A DNA stretch of 64,000 bases, from contig QHRW01000112.1 of the NCBI GenBank assembly GCA_003220265.1, positions 1 to 64,000 on the forward strand. The letters are read 5' to 3'. The DNA comes from Candidatus Rokuibacteriota bacterium (GTDB lineage Bacteria > Methylomirabilota > Methylomirabilia > Rokubacteriales > CSP1-6). Positions 31,701 through 39,515 of the stretch are shown here, one piece after another. The notes under the pieces were generated by a model that saw nothing but the letters and a program-made list of their open reading frames with translations, searched no databases and was not told where the DNA came from. The position numbers and the translations under genes were made by a program. The first letter of the stretch is position 1, and each line of letters opens with the position of its first letter.

Positions 31701-32693
31701 ATGGGCATGCTCGATGGCAAGACGGCGCTGGTGACCGGCGCCGGGCGTGGAATCGGGCGCGGCATCGCGCTGGCGCTGGCGGCGGCCGGCGCCAAGGTGG
31801 TGGTGAACGACCTCGGCGCCACGCTGGACGGCGAGGGCGGCGACCGCAGCCCGGCCGACGTGGTGGTGCGCGAGATCAAGGCGGCCGGCGGGACGGCGCA
31901 GGCCAACTACGGCAACGTCGCCGACTTCGCGCAGGGCACCGAGATGGTCGAGCAGGTGGCCAACGCGTGGGGGCGCGTGGACATCGTCGTCCACGTGGCG
32001 GGCATCCTGCGCGACCGCATGGTGTTCAACATGAGCGAGGCCGAGTGGGACGCCGTCGTCGCCGTCCACCTCAAGGGCGCCTTCAACGTGACGCGCGCCG
32101 CGTCGACCCGCATGCGCGAGCAGCGGACCGGCCGCATCATCGCCATGTCGTCGGTGTCGGCGCTCGGCGCGCCCGGCCAGCCGAACTACGCGGCGGCCAA
32201 GAACGGGATCATCGGCCTCACGTGGTCCACCGCCAACGCCATGGCCAAGTACGGCGTCACCGCCAACGCGATCATGCCCAGCGGCGCCACGCGGATGATC
32301 GACTCCACGCCGCGCGGCCGCGAGATGTTCGAGACCACGGGCAAGTGGCCCAGCGAGCAGGCGATCGGCACCGAGCGCGATCCCGACAACGTCGCGCCGC
32401 TCGTCGTCTACCTGGCCAGCGACGCGGCCGCCTCCGTCAACGGCCAGGTCTTCCACTCCTTCGGCTACGGCTACACGCTGCTCGCGCAGCCGCAGGCCAT
32501 CCGCCGCCTCGAAGGCAATCGCCGGCTCACGCCCGAGGAGCTGGCGAGGCTGTGGGGCGACACGATGGGCAAGGATCCCAAGCCGGCGATCGGCACCGCC
32601 TTCGGCCGCACGCTCAACGAGCGGCCGGCGGGGGAGTGGAAGGACATCGAGGCCGGCATCCGCGCCTGGAAGTGGGGCTACGGCGAGCCGTGA
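31701..32693 (+). CDS. SDR-family oxidoreductase, MFE-2/FabG-like
   Basis: 330 residues behind AAAGGAGGA. Cofactor loop VTGAGRGIGRGIALA, then VNDLGATLDGEGGDRSPADV (an insertion typical of the 3-hydroxyacyl-CoA dehydrogenases of multifunctional enzyme type 2), VHVAGILRDRMVFNMSEAEW, and the triad SSVSALGAPGQPNYAAAKNG. The C-terminal 90 residues after the Rossmann core are longer than in FabG. It probably works on acyl-CoA thioesters; the exact substrate is unknown. Confidence 0.87.
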   Translation: MGMLDGKTALVTGAGRGIGRGIALALAAAGAKVVVNDLGATLDGEGGDRSPADVVVREIKAAGGTAQANYGNVADFAQGTEMVEQVANAWGRVDIVVHVAGILRDRMVFNMSEAEWDAVVAVHLKGAFNVTRAASTRMREQRTGRIIAMSSVSALGAPGQPNYAAAKNGIIGLTWSTANAMAKYGVTANAIMPSGATRMIDSTPRGREMFETTGKWPSEQAIGTERDPDNVAPLVVYLASDAAASVNGQVFHSFGYGYTLLAQPQAIRRLEGNRRLTPEELARLWGDTMGKDPKPAIGTAFGRTLNERPAGEWKDIEAGIRAWKWGYGEP

Positions 32694-33181
32694 AGGGTGT
32701 GCTCCTGGTCTGCCACGCCAACACCTGCCGGAGCGTGATGGCGCACGCGCTCCTCGAGCGCATGCTCGCGGAGCGCGGGCTCGACGGGCAGGTGGTCGTG
32801 CGCTCGGCCGGGGTCTCGCCCTACGCGCGCGACGGCATGTACGCCTCGCTGGACGCGCGCCTGGTCCTCAAGGAGCTCGGCATCGTGCTGGCCGAGGACA
32901 CCATCACCTCCACCGATCTCAAGAGCCACCGCGAGCTGCTGGCCGCGGCCGACGTGGTGGTGACGATGACCGCCGAGCAGAAGCGGCTGGTGGCCGCCCT
33001 CGCCGACGGCCACACGCGTCCGACGCTGACGCTGCGCGAGCTGGCCGGCGAGAGCGGCGACATCGGCGACCCGGTCGGCCAGGGCGAGGACACCTACCGG
33101 GCCTGCCGCGACGAGATCGCCCGGTGCCTCGACAAGGGCTTCACCGGCCTGCTCAATCGGATCTCCGCGAACACGCCGTAG
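32690..33181 (+). CDS. Low-molecular-weight protein tyrosine phosphatase-like protein
   Basis: 163 residues starting with GTG 32690 (GTGA overlap with the SDR). The active site is VCHANTCRSVMAHALLE with C8 and R14 (C-x5-R); the general acid is the Asp in SGDIGDPVGQGEDTYRACRD. It is of the LMW-PTP or arsenate reductase fold. Its 3' end overlaps the nuclease gene on the other strand by 88 bases. Confidence 0.86.
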   Translation: MKGVLLVCHANTCRSVMAHALLERMLAERGLDGQVVVRSAGVSPYARDGMYASLDARLVLKELGIVLAEDTITSTDLKSHRELLAAADVVVTMTAEQKRLVAALADGHTRPTLTLRELAGESGDIGDPVGQGEDTYRACRDEIARCLDKGFTGLLNRISANTP

Positions 33182-34041
33182 TGGTCCGACGGCCATAGCG
33201 GCTGGCCGTCGTCGCGCCGTCCGGGCGTGTTGAGGACGACCCGGCTCGACACCACGCTGGCCTCCACCTCGCGGCCCGGCAGCAGCAGGACGTAGTCGAT
33301 GCGGCGCCGCACGGTGGGGTCGGGCGCCCGCACGTCCTGGCGCGCGGTGGCGCCCAGCGCGTCAGGATTGGCCTCGCGAAACAGATCGACGAAGCCGTGG
33401 CCGAGCAACTCGCGCAGCGCCGGCGCGCTCTCGCCGGTGTTGAGGTCCCCCAGCAGGAGGATGGGCAGCGGGCCCGGCTGCGCGCTCACCAGCTCGGCCA
33501 CGCGCTCGGTCTGGCAGTCATCGCGCGACGTGTGGGTGGAGTACACGGTGAGCAGGCCGGCAGGCGTGGCCACGTCCGCCCGCAGGGCCACGCGCGGATC
33601 GAGGCGGCGCACGCAGTGCGGCAGCTCGTAGACCTGGCTGCTCACGATCGGAAAGCGGCTGAGGATGGCCGGGCCCTCCACGAAGCCGAGGGCCCCCATG
33701 ACGAGGCGGCCGAGCAACCGCCACGGGAACACCCGCTCGGTGGCGCGCGCGTGCACGTGGACGAAGCCCAGCGCCTCGGCCAGCCGCGCCGCCACGTCGC
33801 CGCGCCAGCGGCTGACGGGCGATTCCTGCAGCGCGACGACGTCGGGCTCCAGGACCCGGAGCTGCGCGACCATGAGCTCCAGCCGGCGCTCGAGGTCGTC
33901 GTCGTCGCCGGTCAGCCCGGACCAGGGGCCGCCGTGGAGCAGGTTGAAGGTGACCACGCGCAGCGGGCGGTCGTCCGCCGCCGTGGCGGCGGGCGCCGTC
34001 ACGAGGCAGGAGACCAGCAGCAGACACGTGAGCCGGAGCAA
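33094..34041 (-). CDS. Secreted endonuclease/exonuclease/phosphatase-family protein
   Basis: 315 residues with a signal peptide (LRLTCLLLVSCLVTAPAATA). The EEP-domain motifs are TFNLLHGG, ALQESPVSRW, GDLNTGE, RRRIDYVLL and SDHYGVFAE, the metal and phosphodiester-cleaving residues of the DNase I/Mg-phosphodiesterase fold. It likely acts on nucleic acid or lipid phosphodiesters outside the cytoplasm. TTG 34041 is the only start near the signal peptide. Its last 88 bases overlap the LMW-PTP gene, convergent. Confidence 0.85.
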   Translation of the reverse strand: MLRLTCLLLVSCLVTAPAATAADDRPLRVVTFNLLHGGPWSGLTGDDDDLERRLELMVAQLRVLEPDVVALQESPVSRWRGDVAARLAEALGFVHVHARATERVFPWRLLGRLVMGALGFVEGPAILSRFPIVSSQVYELPHCVRRLDPRVALRADVATPAGLLTVYSTHTSRDDCQTERVAELVSAQPGPLPILLLGDLNTGESAPALRELLGHGFVDLFREANPDALGATARQDVRAPDPTVRRRIDYVLLLPGREVEASVVSSRVVLNTPGRRDDGQPLWPSDHYGVFAEIRLSRPVKPLSRHRAISSRQAR

Positions 34042-34067
34042 GACACCGTCCGGCGCCGGGCCGAAGG

Positions 34068-34253
34068 CTACTTGACGGGGTAGCGGAACGGCGGCCAGCC
34101 GTCGCTCTTGAGCGGCGGCGGGCTGTAGGACGCTGTCCCCGGGGTCTTCGGCGCCGGCGCCGGCATCATCTTCGCGATGGGCCGTGCTGCGCTCGGCTTG
34201 GCGGTGGTCTTGGTCTTGGCTGCGGCTTTCGTCTTCGCTACGCGCTTTTTCAT
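34068..34253 (-). CDS. Small Lys/Ala/Pro-rich protein
   Basis: 61 residues, with a very basic N-terminal half (KKRVAKTKAAAKTKTTAKPS) resembling histone H1-like bacterial tails, and a conserved-looking C-terminus (LKSDGWPPFRYPVK). No family name is known to me. It is immediately upstream of, and on the same strand as, the EEP nuclease gene (26 bases). Its codon pattern fits a real gene. Confidence 0.55.
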   Translation of the reverse strand: MKKRVAKTKAAAKTKTTAKPSAARPIAKMMPAPAPKTPGTASYSPPPLKSDGWPPFRYPVK

Positions 34254-34307
34254 GGCGGCGCATGGTACCGCAGCCTGCGCGGAGTGGTCAATCGGTCGCC
34301 CCGTTCC

Positions 34308-34336
34308 TTGACTCTCCTCCGGGCAGACGCCTACAG
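34308..34336 (+). promoter_or_regulatory. Promoter of the SPFH cluster
   Basis: TTGACT (34308-34313), 17 bases, CTACAG (34331-34336); TACAGT with an 18-base spacer is also possible. The ATG at 34355 has GAGGGAGG before it, so this one is not leaderless. Confidence 0.55.
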
Positions 34337-34354
34337 TGAGCGAGGGAGGACGTC

Positions 34355-35413
34355 ATGGGGTTTCTTGATTTCGTCAAGAAGCAGTTCATCGACATCATCC
34401 AGTGGACCGAGGAGGGCGACGAGGTCCTCGCCTGGCGCTTCCCGATGCGCGACATGGAGATCCAGCAGGGCGCGCAGCTCACCGTGCGCGACACGCAGGC
34501 GGCGCTGTTCGTGCACCAGGGCAAGACCGCCGATCTCTTCGGGCCCGGCCAGCACACGATCAAGACCCAGAACGTCCCGATCCTCACCGACCTCGCCAAC
34601 TGGGACAAGATGTTCGAGTCGCCCTTCAAGAGCGACGTCTACTTCTTCTCGCTCCGCCTGCGCCTGAACCAGAAGTGGGGCACCTCCAATCCGATCACGA
34701 TCCGCGACCGCGAGTTCGGCGCCGTGCGCCTGCGCGCGTTCGGCATCTACACCTTCCGCATCGCGGCGCCGCAGACCTTCTACCAGAAGGTCTCGGGCAC
34801 CCGCGACACCTACGCGCTGGGCGACCTCGAGGGCCAGCTGCGCAACACGATCGTGGCCGTGCTCACCGACCACTTTGCCGAGAGCCAGGTGCCGTTCCTC
34901 GACATGGCGGCCAACCAGGTGGAGCTCGGCGCTGCCGTCGCCGACCGCCTGCGGCCGATGTTCGCCGACCTCGGCCTCGCGCTCGAAGGCTTCCAGGTCC
35001 AGAACGTCTCGCTCCCGGACGAGCTGCAGAAGCGGCTCGACGAGCGCATCGGCATGGGCGTCGTGGGCGACCTGGGGCGCTACACGCAGTTCCAGACGGC
35101 GCAGTCGATCCCGGTGGCCGCCGCCAACGAGGGCGGCGTCGCCGGCGCGGGCGCGGGCCTCGGCGCCGGCGTCGCGATGGGCCAGGCCATGACGCAGGCG
35201 ATGGGCCAGGCCGCGCGCGCCGGCGACGCGTCGCCGGCCGCGGGCGCCGCCGCGGCGACGGGCGCGTGCCGCGCCTGCGCCAAGCCCGTGCCGGCCGGCT
35301 CACGCTTCTGTCCCGCGTGCGGCGCCGCCCAGGCCGCAACCTGCCCCCGCTGCAACGCGCGCCTGGACAAGCCCAGCAAGTTCTGCCCGGAGTGCGGAGC
35401 GCCGCAGGCCTGA
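34355..35413 (+). CDS. SPFH-domain protein with C-terminal zinc ribbons (YdjI-like)
   Basis: 352 residues. The N-terminal two-thirds (about 1-240) is the SPFH/band 7-like domain (WRFPMRDMEIQQGAQLTVRD, QALFVHQGKTADLFGPGQH, VSLPDELQKRLDERIGM). A Gly/Ala-rich hinge is followed by two zinc ribbons: CRACAKPVPAGSRFCPACG and CPRCNARLDKPSKFCPECG. Such proteins form membrane- or surface-associated rings. It is first in a cluster with two DUF4178 proteins, DUF350, and polyamine-type enzymes. The stop is part of the CTGA that begins the next gene. Confidence 0.88.
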   Translation: MGFLDFVKKQFIDIIQWTEEGDEVLAWRFPMRDMEIQQGAQLTVRDTQAALFVHQGKTADLFGPGQHTIKTQNVPILTDLANWDKMFESPFKSDVYFFSLRLRLNQKWGTSNPITIRDREFGAVRLRAFGIYTFRIAAPQTFYQKVSGTRDTYALGDLEGQLRNTIVAVLTDHFAESQVPFLDMAANQVELGAAVADRLRPMFADLGLALEGFQVQNVSLPDELQKRLDERIGMGVVGDLGRYTQFQTAQSIPVAAANEGGVAGAGAGLGAGVAMGQAMTQAMGQAARAGDASPAAGAAAATGACRACAKPVPAGSRFCPACGAAQAATCPRCNARLDKPSKFCPECGAPQA

Positions 35414-36042
35414 ACACCCACGCCTGCCCGTCCTGCGGGGCGCCCGTCACCTTCACCTCCGCGCAGTCGCTGCTCGCCGTCTGCGGTTATTGCCGCGCGT
35501 CGCTCATCCGCCGTGACCTCGACGTCTCCCAGATCGGCGTCATGGGCGCGCTCATCGAGGACGCCAGTCCGCTCCAGCTCCGCGCCGAGGGCGTGTGGCG
35601 CGCCACGCACTTCGCCGTGGCCGGGCGGCTGCAGGTGCGGTGGGAGCAGGGCGGCTGGAACGAGTGGTACTGCGTCTTCGACGACGGGCGCGCCGGCTGG
35701 CTCGGCGAGGCGGCCGGCGAGTACGCCGTGTCGTTCGAGACGACCGTGCCGGAGGCCCTGCCGCCGTGGAACACGCTGCGGCCCGGCGTGGCGGTCGTCC
35801 TGGCCGGGGTCGGCTACGAGGTGACCGACGCGCGCGAGGCCGAGATCGTGGGGGGCGAGGGCGAGCTGCCGTTTCGCGTCGTGTCGGGGACGACGACGCG
35901 CAGTGCCGACCTCCGCAACGCCACCGCCCGCTTCGCGACGCTCGACTACACCGAGGACACGCCGCGCGTCTACCTGGGCGAGGTCGTGGATTTTCCGGAG
36001 CTGAAGCTGCACGGCCTGCGCGAGTTCGAGGGCTGGCGCTGA
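35392..36042 (+). CDS. DUF4178 protein with N-terminal zinc ribbon
   Basis: About 216 residues. An N-terminal zinc ribbon (CPSCGAPVTFTSAQ, then CGYC) precedes the DUF4178 strand pattern (RWEQGGWNEWYCVFDDGRAG, then WNTLRPGVAVVLAGVGYEVT and PFRVVSGTTTRSADLRN). GTG 35392 lies 22 bases inside the SPFH gene; CTG 35410 in a CTGA overlap is as likely because the next gene appears to use the same arrangement. DUF4178 proteins accompany SPFH and DUF350 proteins in many bacteria; their task is not known. Confidence 0.82.
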   Translation: MRSAAGLNTHACPSCGAPVTFTSAQSLLAVCGYCRASLIRRDLDVSQIGVMGALIEDASPLQLRAEGVWRATHFAVAGRLQVRWEQGGWNEWYCVFDDGRAGWLGEAAGEYAVSFETTVPEALPPWNTLRPGVAVVLAGVGYEVTDAREAEIVGGEGELPFRVVSGTTTRSADLRNATARFATLDYTEDTPRVYLGEVVDFPELKLHGLREFEGWR

Positions 36043-37298
36043 CGCCGCCGCCCGCCGCCGGCACGCTCACGTGCCGCGGCTGCGGCGGCACGCTGGAGAT
36101 CCGCGCGCCCGGCCGCTCGGTCAGCGTCGCCTGCGGCAGCTGCGGCGCTCTCCTCGACGCGACGGACCCCGACTACCGGCTCATCGCGCAATACACGGCC
36201 AGGAAGGTGACGCCGCGGATTCCGCTCGGCACCCGCGGCCGCTTCGGCGCCGAGACGTACGAGGCGATCGGCTATCTCGTGCGCAAGACCGTGGGCGAGA
36301 GCGACACGTGGTTCGAGTACCTGCTGCACAATCCCACGCTCGGCCAGCGCTGGCTCGTGGAGTACCACGGCCACTGGGTGATGACGCGCACGGCCTCGGG
36401 CGTTCCGGAGACGTCGCGGCGCGACGCGACCTACCAGGGTGTGCGCTATCGCCATTTCGAGAAAGCCAACGCCGAGGTGGTGGCCGTCGTCGGCGAGTTC
36501 CCGTGGACGCCGCGCGTCGGCGAGCGCGCGATGGTGGACGACTTCGTGGCGCCGCCGCGGATGCTGTCGCGCGAGGCCACGGGCCACGAGACCACGTGGT
36601 CCACGGGCGAGTACATCGACGGCGCGACGGTGTGGAAGGCCTTCGGTCTTGCCGGCGCGCCGCCCGCCCGCATCGGCGTGGGCGCCGCGCAGCCCTCGCC
36701 GTACGCGGCGCAGGGCCGCGCGATGTTCCTGCTGGCCGTCTCGTTCGTGGCCGCCGCCGTCCTCGTCCACCTGCTGTTCGCGATCTTTTCCCAGCAGCGG
36801 CTGGTCACCGACATCACCGGTGAGTACCGGCCGAACGTCCCCGAGGCGGCGACGGTCGTCAGCGAGCCCTTCGACCTGCGCGGCCGCACGTCGAACGTCA
36901 TGGTGGAGATCTCCACCAACGTCGCGAACTCGTGGGCGTACTTCCATCTTTCGCTGGTCAACGAGTCCACCGGGGTGGCCAAGAGCTTCGGGCGCGAGGT
37001 GGGCTTCTACTCCGGCCGCGACAGCGACGGCGCGTGGAGCGAGGGCGCCAACTGGGACCGCGCCTACCTGCCCTCGGTGCTGTCGGGCGGCTACGTCCTC
37101 GTCGTGGAGCCCGAGGGGCCGCATCCCGTCGCCTGGCGCGCGCGCCTCACGCGCGACGTGCCGCGGCCACTGTGGGTGTGGCTGGCGATCGGCGCCATGC
37201 TGGTGCCGCCGGTGCTCTTCCTGTGGCGCCGCGCCGCCTTCGAGGCCCGGCGCTGGAGCCAGAGCGACCACGCGCCCGCGAGCCGCGACGACGATTAA
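36039..37298 (+). CDS. DUF4178 membrane protein with zinc ribbon, likely CTG start
   Basis: About 419 residues. The N-terminal zinc ribbon (CRGCGGTLEIRAPGRSVSVA, then CGSCG) must be translated, but the frame has no ATG, GTG or TTG in reach: the first GTG lies after the ribbon. CTG 36039, in a CTGA overlap with the previous stop, therefore seems to be the start. The middle holds DUF4178-like strands (TWFEYLLHNPTLGQRWLVEY). One membrane helix (AMFLLAVSFVAAAVLVHLLF) and a second at the end (LWVWLAIGAMLVPPVLFLW) bracket a periplasmic beta domain. Confidence 0.8.
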   Translation: MTPPPAAGTLTCRGCGGTLEIRAPGRSVSVACGSCGALLDATDPDYRLIAQYTARKVTPRIPLGTRGRFGAETYEAIGYLVRKTVGESDTWFEYLLHNPTLGQRWLVEYHGHWVMTRTASGVPETSRRDATYQGVRYRHFEKANAEVVAVVGEFPWTPRVGERAMVDDFVAPPRMLSREATGHETTWSTGEYIDGATVWKAFGLAGAPPARIGVGAAQPSPYAAQGRAMFLLAVSFVAAAVLVHLLFAIFSQQRLVTDITGEYRPNVPEAATVVSEPFDLRGRTSNVMVEISTNVANSWAYFHLSLVNESTGVAKSFGREVGFYSGRDSDGAWSEGANWDRAYLPSVLSGGYVLVVEPEGPHPVAWRARLTRDVPRPLWVWLAIGAMLVPPVLFLWRRAAFEARRWSQSDHAPASRDDD

Positions 37299-37437
37299 AG
37301 GAGGGGAAGGGGGAACCCTTCCAGGGTGCCCCTACGAAAAGGAGGGGAGGGGGGAACCCTTCTAGGGTGCCCCTACGAAAAGGAGGGGAAGGGGGAACCC
37401 TTCCAGGGTGCCCCTTCCAAAAGGAGGGGAAGGGGGA
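37298..37437 (+). repeat. 41-bp tandem repeat carrying ribosome-site sequences
   Basis: AAGGAGGGG starts at 37298, 37339, 37380 and 37421, exactly 41 bases apart. Between them each unit has an imperfect hairpin with outer arms GGGG/CCCC and inner arms ACCCT/AGGGT. The last AAGGAGGGG serves as the ribosome site of the gene at 37438. Both strands are open in several frames across the array, but that comes from its composition. Confidence 0.75.
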
Positions 37438-37611
37438 ATGGTCAGGGCGTACGTGGTCTTCGGCGGCCTCGTGCTGGCGGCGCTCACCTGGACGCACTAC
37501 ACGGGGTGGGGGCCGAGCGACGTGACGGAGGAGAAGGTCAAATCGGTCCGCGACAACCCGGGGTCGTACCGGTCGGCCTATGGGGGGCGGTCCTACACGG
37601 GAGCGAAATGA
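37438..37611 (+). CDS. Small membrane protein of the SPFH cluster
   Basis: 57 residues with one N-terminal helix (VRAYVVFGGLVLAALTWTHY) and a polar tail (DNPGSYRSAYGGRSYTGAK). The start ATG 37438 has the last tandem-repeat ribosome site eight bases upstream. Its tail resembles the Y/G/S-rich ends seen in small proteins near DUF350 genes. Function unknown; size and context suggest a partner of DUF350. Confidence 0.55.
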   Translation: MVRAYVVFGGLVLAALTWTHYTGWGPSDVTEEKVKSVRDNPGSYRSAYGGRSYTGAK

Positions 37612-37612
37612 C

Positions 37613-37831
37613 ATGACGATTCCCGAGATCCACTGGGCTCCGATGGTCGCCGCGCTGGTGTACGCCACGCTCGGACTCGTGATCTTCGGCGTGGCGTTCG
37701 TCGTCGTCGATCGCTTCACGCCGTACCAGCTCTGGAAGGAGATCATCGACGAGAAGAACTCGGCGCTGGCCATCGTCGTCGGGGCGCTGGCCATCGGCAT
37801 CTCGATCATCGTCTCCTCGGCGATCCGCTGA
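37613..37831 (+). CDS. DUF350 membrane protein
   Basis: 72 residues with two membrane helices (VAALVYATLGLVIFGVAFVV and ALAIVVGALAIGISIIVSSA) separated by the conserved polar stretch DRFTPYQLWKEIIDEKNSAL. DUF350 proteins are two- or four-helix inner-membrane proteins often found with polyamine-type enzymes and SPFH/PspA-like proteins. It starts one base after the preceding gene's stop and leads straight into the spermidine-synthase-like gene. Confidence 0.82.
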   Translation: MTIPEIHWAPMVAALVYATLGLVIFGVAFVVVDRFTPYQLWKEIIDEKNSALAIVVGALAIGISIIVSSAIR

Positions 37832-37846
37832 CGGGGCGCCGTCCCC

Positions 37847-39340
37847 ATGTCCGCCGCGATCTACGTCACCGTCGTCGTCGTCGCCACCGCCGGCCTGGTC
37901 TACGAGCTGGTGGCCGCGGCGGCCGCCTCCTACCTCCTCGGCGACTCGATCACGCAGTTCTCCACGGTCATCGGCGCCTACCTGTTCGCGATGGGCATCG
38001 GCTCCTTCCTGTCGCGCTACGTCCGCCGCGGCGTGGCCGCGCGGTTCGTGGAGGTGGAGATCACCGTCGGGCTGGTGGGCGGCTGGGCGGCGACGCTGCT
38101 GTTCCTGGCCTTCGGGCAGACGCCGCACTTCCGCGTCGTCCTCTACGGCGTCGTCGGCGTGGTCGGCGTGCTGGTCGGGCTGGAAATCCCGCTGCTGCTG
38201 CGGCTGCTGCGCGGACGGCTCGTCTTCAGCGAGCTGGTGGCCCAGGTGCTGTCGCTGGACTACGCGGGCGCGCTCGTCGCCTCGCTGCTGTTCCCGCTGT
38301 TGCTGGTGCCGCGCCTGGGATTGATCCGCACCTCGCTCCTGATCGGGCTGGCCAACGCCGCCGTGGGGCTGTGGTCGACGTGGATCTTCCGTCACGAGCT
38401 GGGGCGCACGGCGTTCCTGCGCGGCCTCGGCGTGGCCGGCGTGCTCGTGCTGACGGCGGGCACGGTGGCGGCCGAGCGCATCACCACGTGGGCGGAAGAG
38501 CGGCTTTACGCCGACGAGATCGTCTTCACGCGCACCTCGGCCTACCAGCGCATCGTCCTCACGCGCTGGGCCGACGACGTGCGGCTCTTCCTCAACGGCC
38601 ACCTGCAGTTCTCCTCGCGCGACGAGTACCGCTATCACGAGGCGCTCGTGCATCCCGCGCTCGCCGCTCACCCGGCGCCCCGCCGCGTGCTGATCCTCGG
38701 CGGCGGCGACGGCCTCGCCGCGCGCGAGATCCTGCGCTACCCGGCGGTGGAGTCGGTCACGCTGGTGGACCTCGATCCCGAGATGACGCGGCTGTTCGGC
38801 GACAACCCGCTGCTGCGCGAGCTCAACGGCGGCGCGCTCACCGACCGCCGCCTGCGCGTCGTGAACGCCGACGCCTTCATCTGGCTGAGCGCCACCCAGG
38901 AGACCTTCGACGTGGCGATCGTGGATTTTCCCGACCCGCACAACTTCTCGCTCGGCAAGCTCTACTCGCGCTCGTTCTACCGGCTGCTGCGCGCGCGGCT
39001 GGCCGCCGACGGGCTCGCGGCGGTGCAGGCGACCTCGCCCATGTTCGCGCGCCGCTCGTTCTGGTGCATCGCCGAGACCGTGCGCAGCGCGGGGCTGGAC
39101 GCGCGGCCCTACCACGTCTACGTCCCCTCGTTCGGCGAGTGGGGCTTCGTGCTGGCGGCGGCCTCAGGCTGGACGGCCCCGCGCGCGTACCCGTCGGGCC
39201 TGCGCTTCCTCACGGTGGAGGGGACGCCGGCGCTCTTCGCCTTCCCGCCCGACATGGCCGCGGTTCCCGTCGAGATCAACCGCCTCGACAACCAGATCCT
39301 CGTTCACTACTACGGCGCCGAGTGGAGTCGCGTTTATTGA
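37847..39340 (+). CDS. Membrane-anchored spermidine synthase-like aminopropyltransferase
   Basis: 497 residues. The first 200 or so residues contain about seven membrane helices (SAAIYVTVVVVATAGLVYEL at the beginning). The C-terminal half is a polyamine synthase domain: FLNGHLQFSSRDEYRYHEAL, the SAM-binding ILGGGDGLAAREILRYP, VDLDPEMTRLF and IVDFPDPHN. Soluble SpeE has no membrane part, so this is the membrane-fused type found with DUF350. It would transfer an aminopropyl or similar group from decarboxylated SAM to an unknown acceptor. No SAM decarboxylase is nearby. Confidence 0.86.
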   Translation: MSAAIYVTVVVVATAGLVYELVAAAAASYLLGDSITQFSTVIGAYLFAMGIGSFLSRYVRRGVAARFVEVEITVGLVGGWAATLLFLAFGQTPHFRVVLYGVVGVVGVLVGLEIPLLLRLLRGRLVFSELVAQVLSLDYAGALVASLLFPLLLVPRLGLIRTSLLIGLANAAVGLWSTWIFRHELGRTAFLRGLGVAGVLVLTAGTVAAERITTWAEERLYADEIVFTRTSAYQRIVLTRWADDVRLFLNGHLQFSSRDEYRYHEALVHPALAAHPAPRRVLILGGGDGLAAREILRYPAVESVTLVDLDPEMTRLFGDNPLLRELNGGALTDRRLRVVNADAFIWLSATQETFDVAIVDFPDPHNFSLGKLYSRSFYRLLRARLAADGLAAVQATSPMFARRSFWCIAETVRSAGLDARPYHVYVPSFGEWGFVLAAASGWTAPRAYPSGLRFLTVEGTPALFAFPPDMAAVPVEINRLDNQILVHYYGAEWSRVY

Positions 39341-39341
39341 A

Positions 39342-39411
39342 GCTGGGGGCCCCGATATGGCCCCCAGACCCCCAGCGCTCGGGCCGGCCCGGCAAAGCCG
39401 GGGCGGCCCTC
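39342..39411 (+). repeat. Dispersed two-hairpin element, copy C
   Basis: Begins one base after the TGA of the synthase gene. Hairpin 1 has arms CTGGGGGCC and GGCCCCCAG around four bases plus CGATAT-like centre; hairpin 2 has CCCGGC/GCCGGG around AAA. It is followed by the 47-bp duplication. Confidence 0.55.
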
Positions 39412-39421
39412 GTCAAGCCCC

Positions 39422-39515
39422 GTGTTGACACGCCGCCACCTCCTCGCCGGGGCGGCCCTCGTCAAGCCGTGTTGACACGCCGCCAGCTGCTCGCCGGGGC
39501 GGCGCTCGCGGTGGC
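39422..39515 (+). repeat. 47-bp tandem duplication of a signal-peptide start
   Basis: Units at 39422-39468 and 39469-39515 both begin GTGTTGACACGCCGCC and encode V-L-T-R-R-(H/Q)-L-L-A-G-A-A-L. The first copy meets TGA after 17 codons, so only the second can start the oxidase. It looks like a recent slipped duplication, in which the upstream copy has kept its start-like codons. Confidence 0.7.

Noticed and set aside
37326-37616. Open frames on both strands across the 41-bp array
   Set aside because: They are composed of repeat-derived Gly/Pro/Lys-rich sequence and have no domain; the period explains them.
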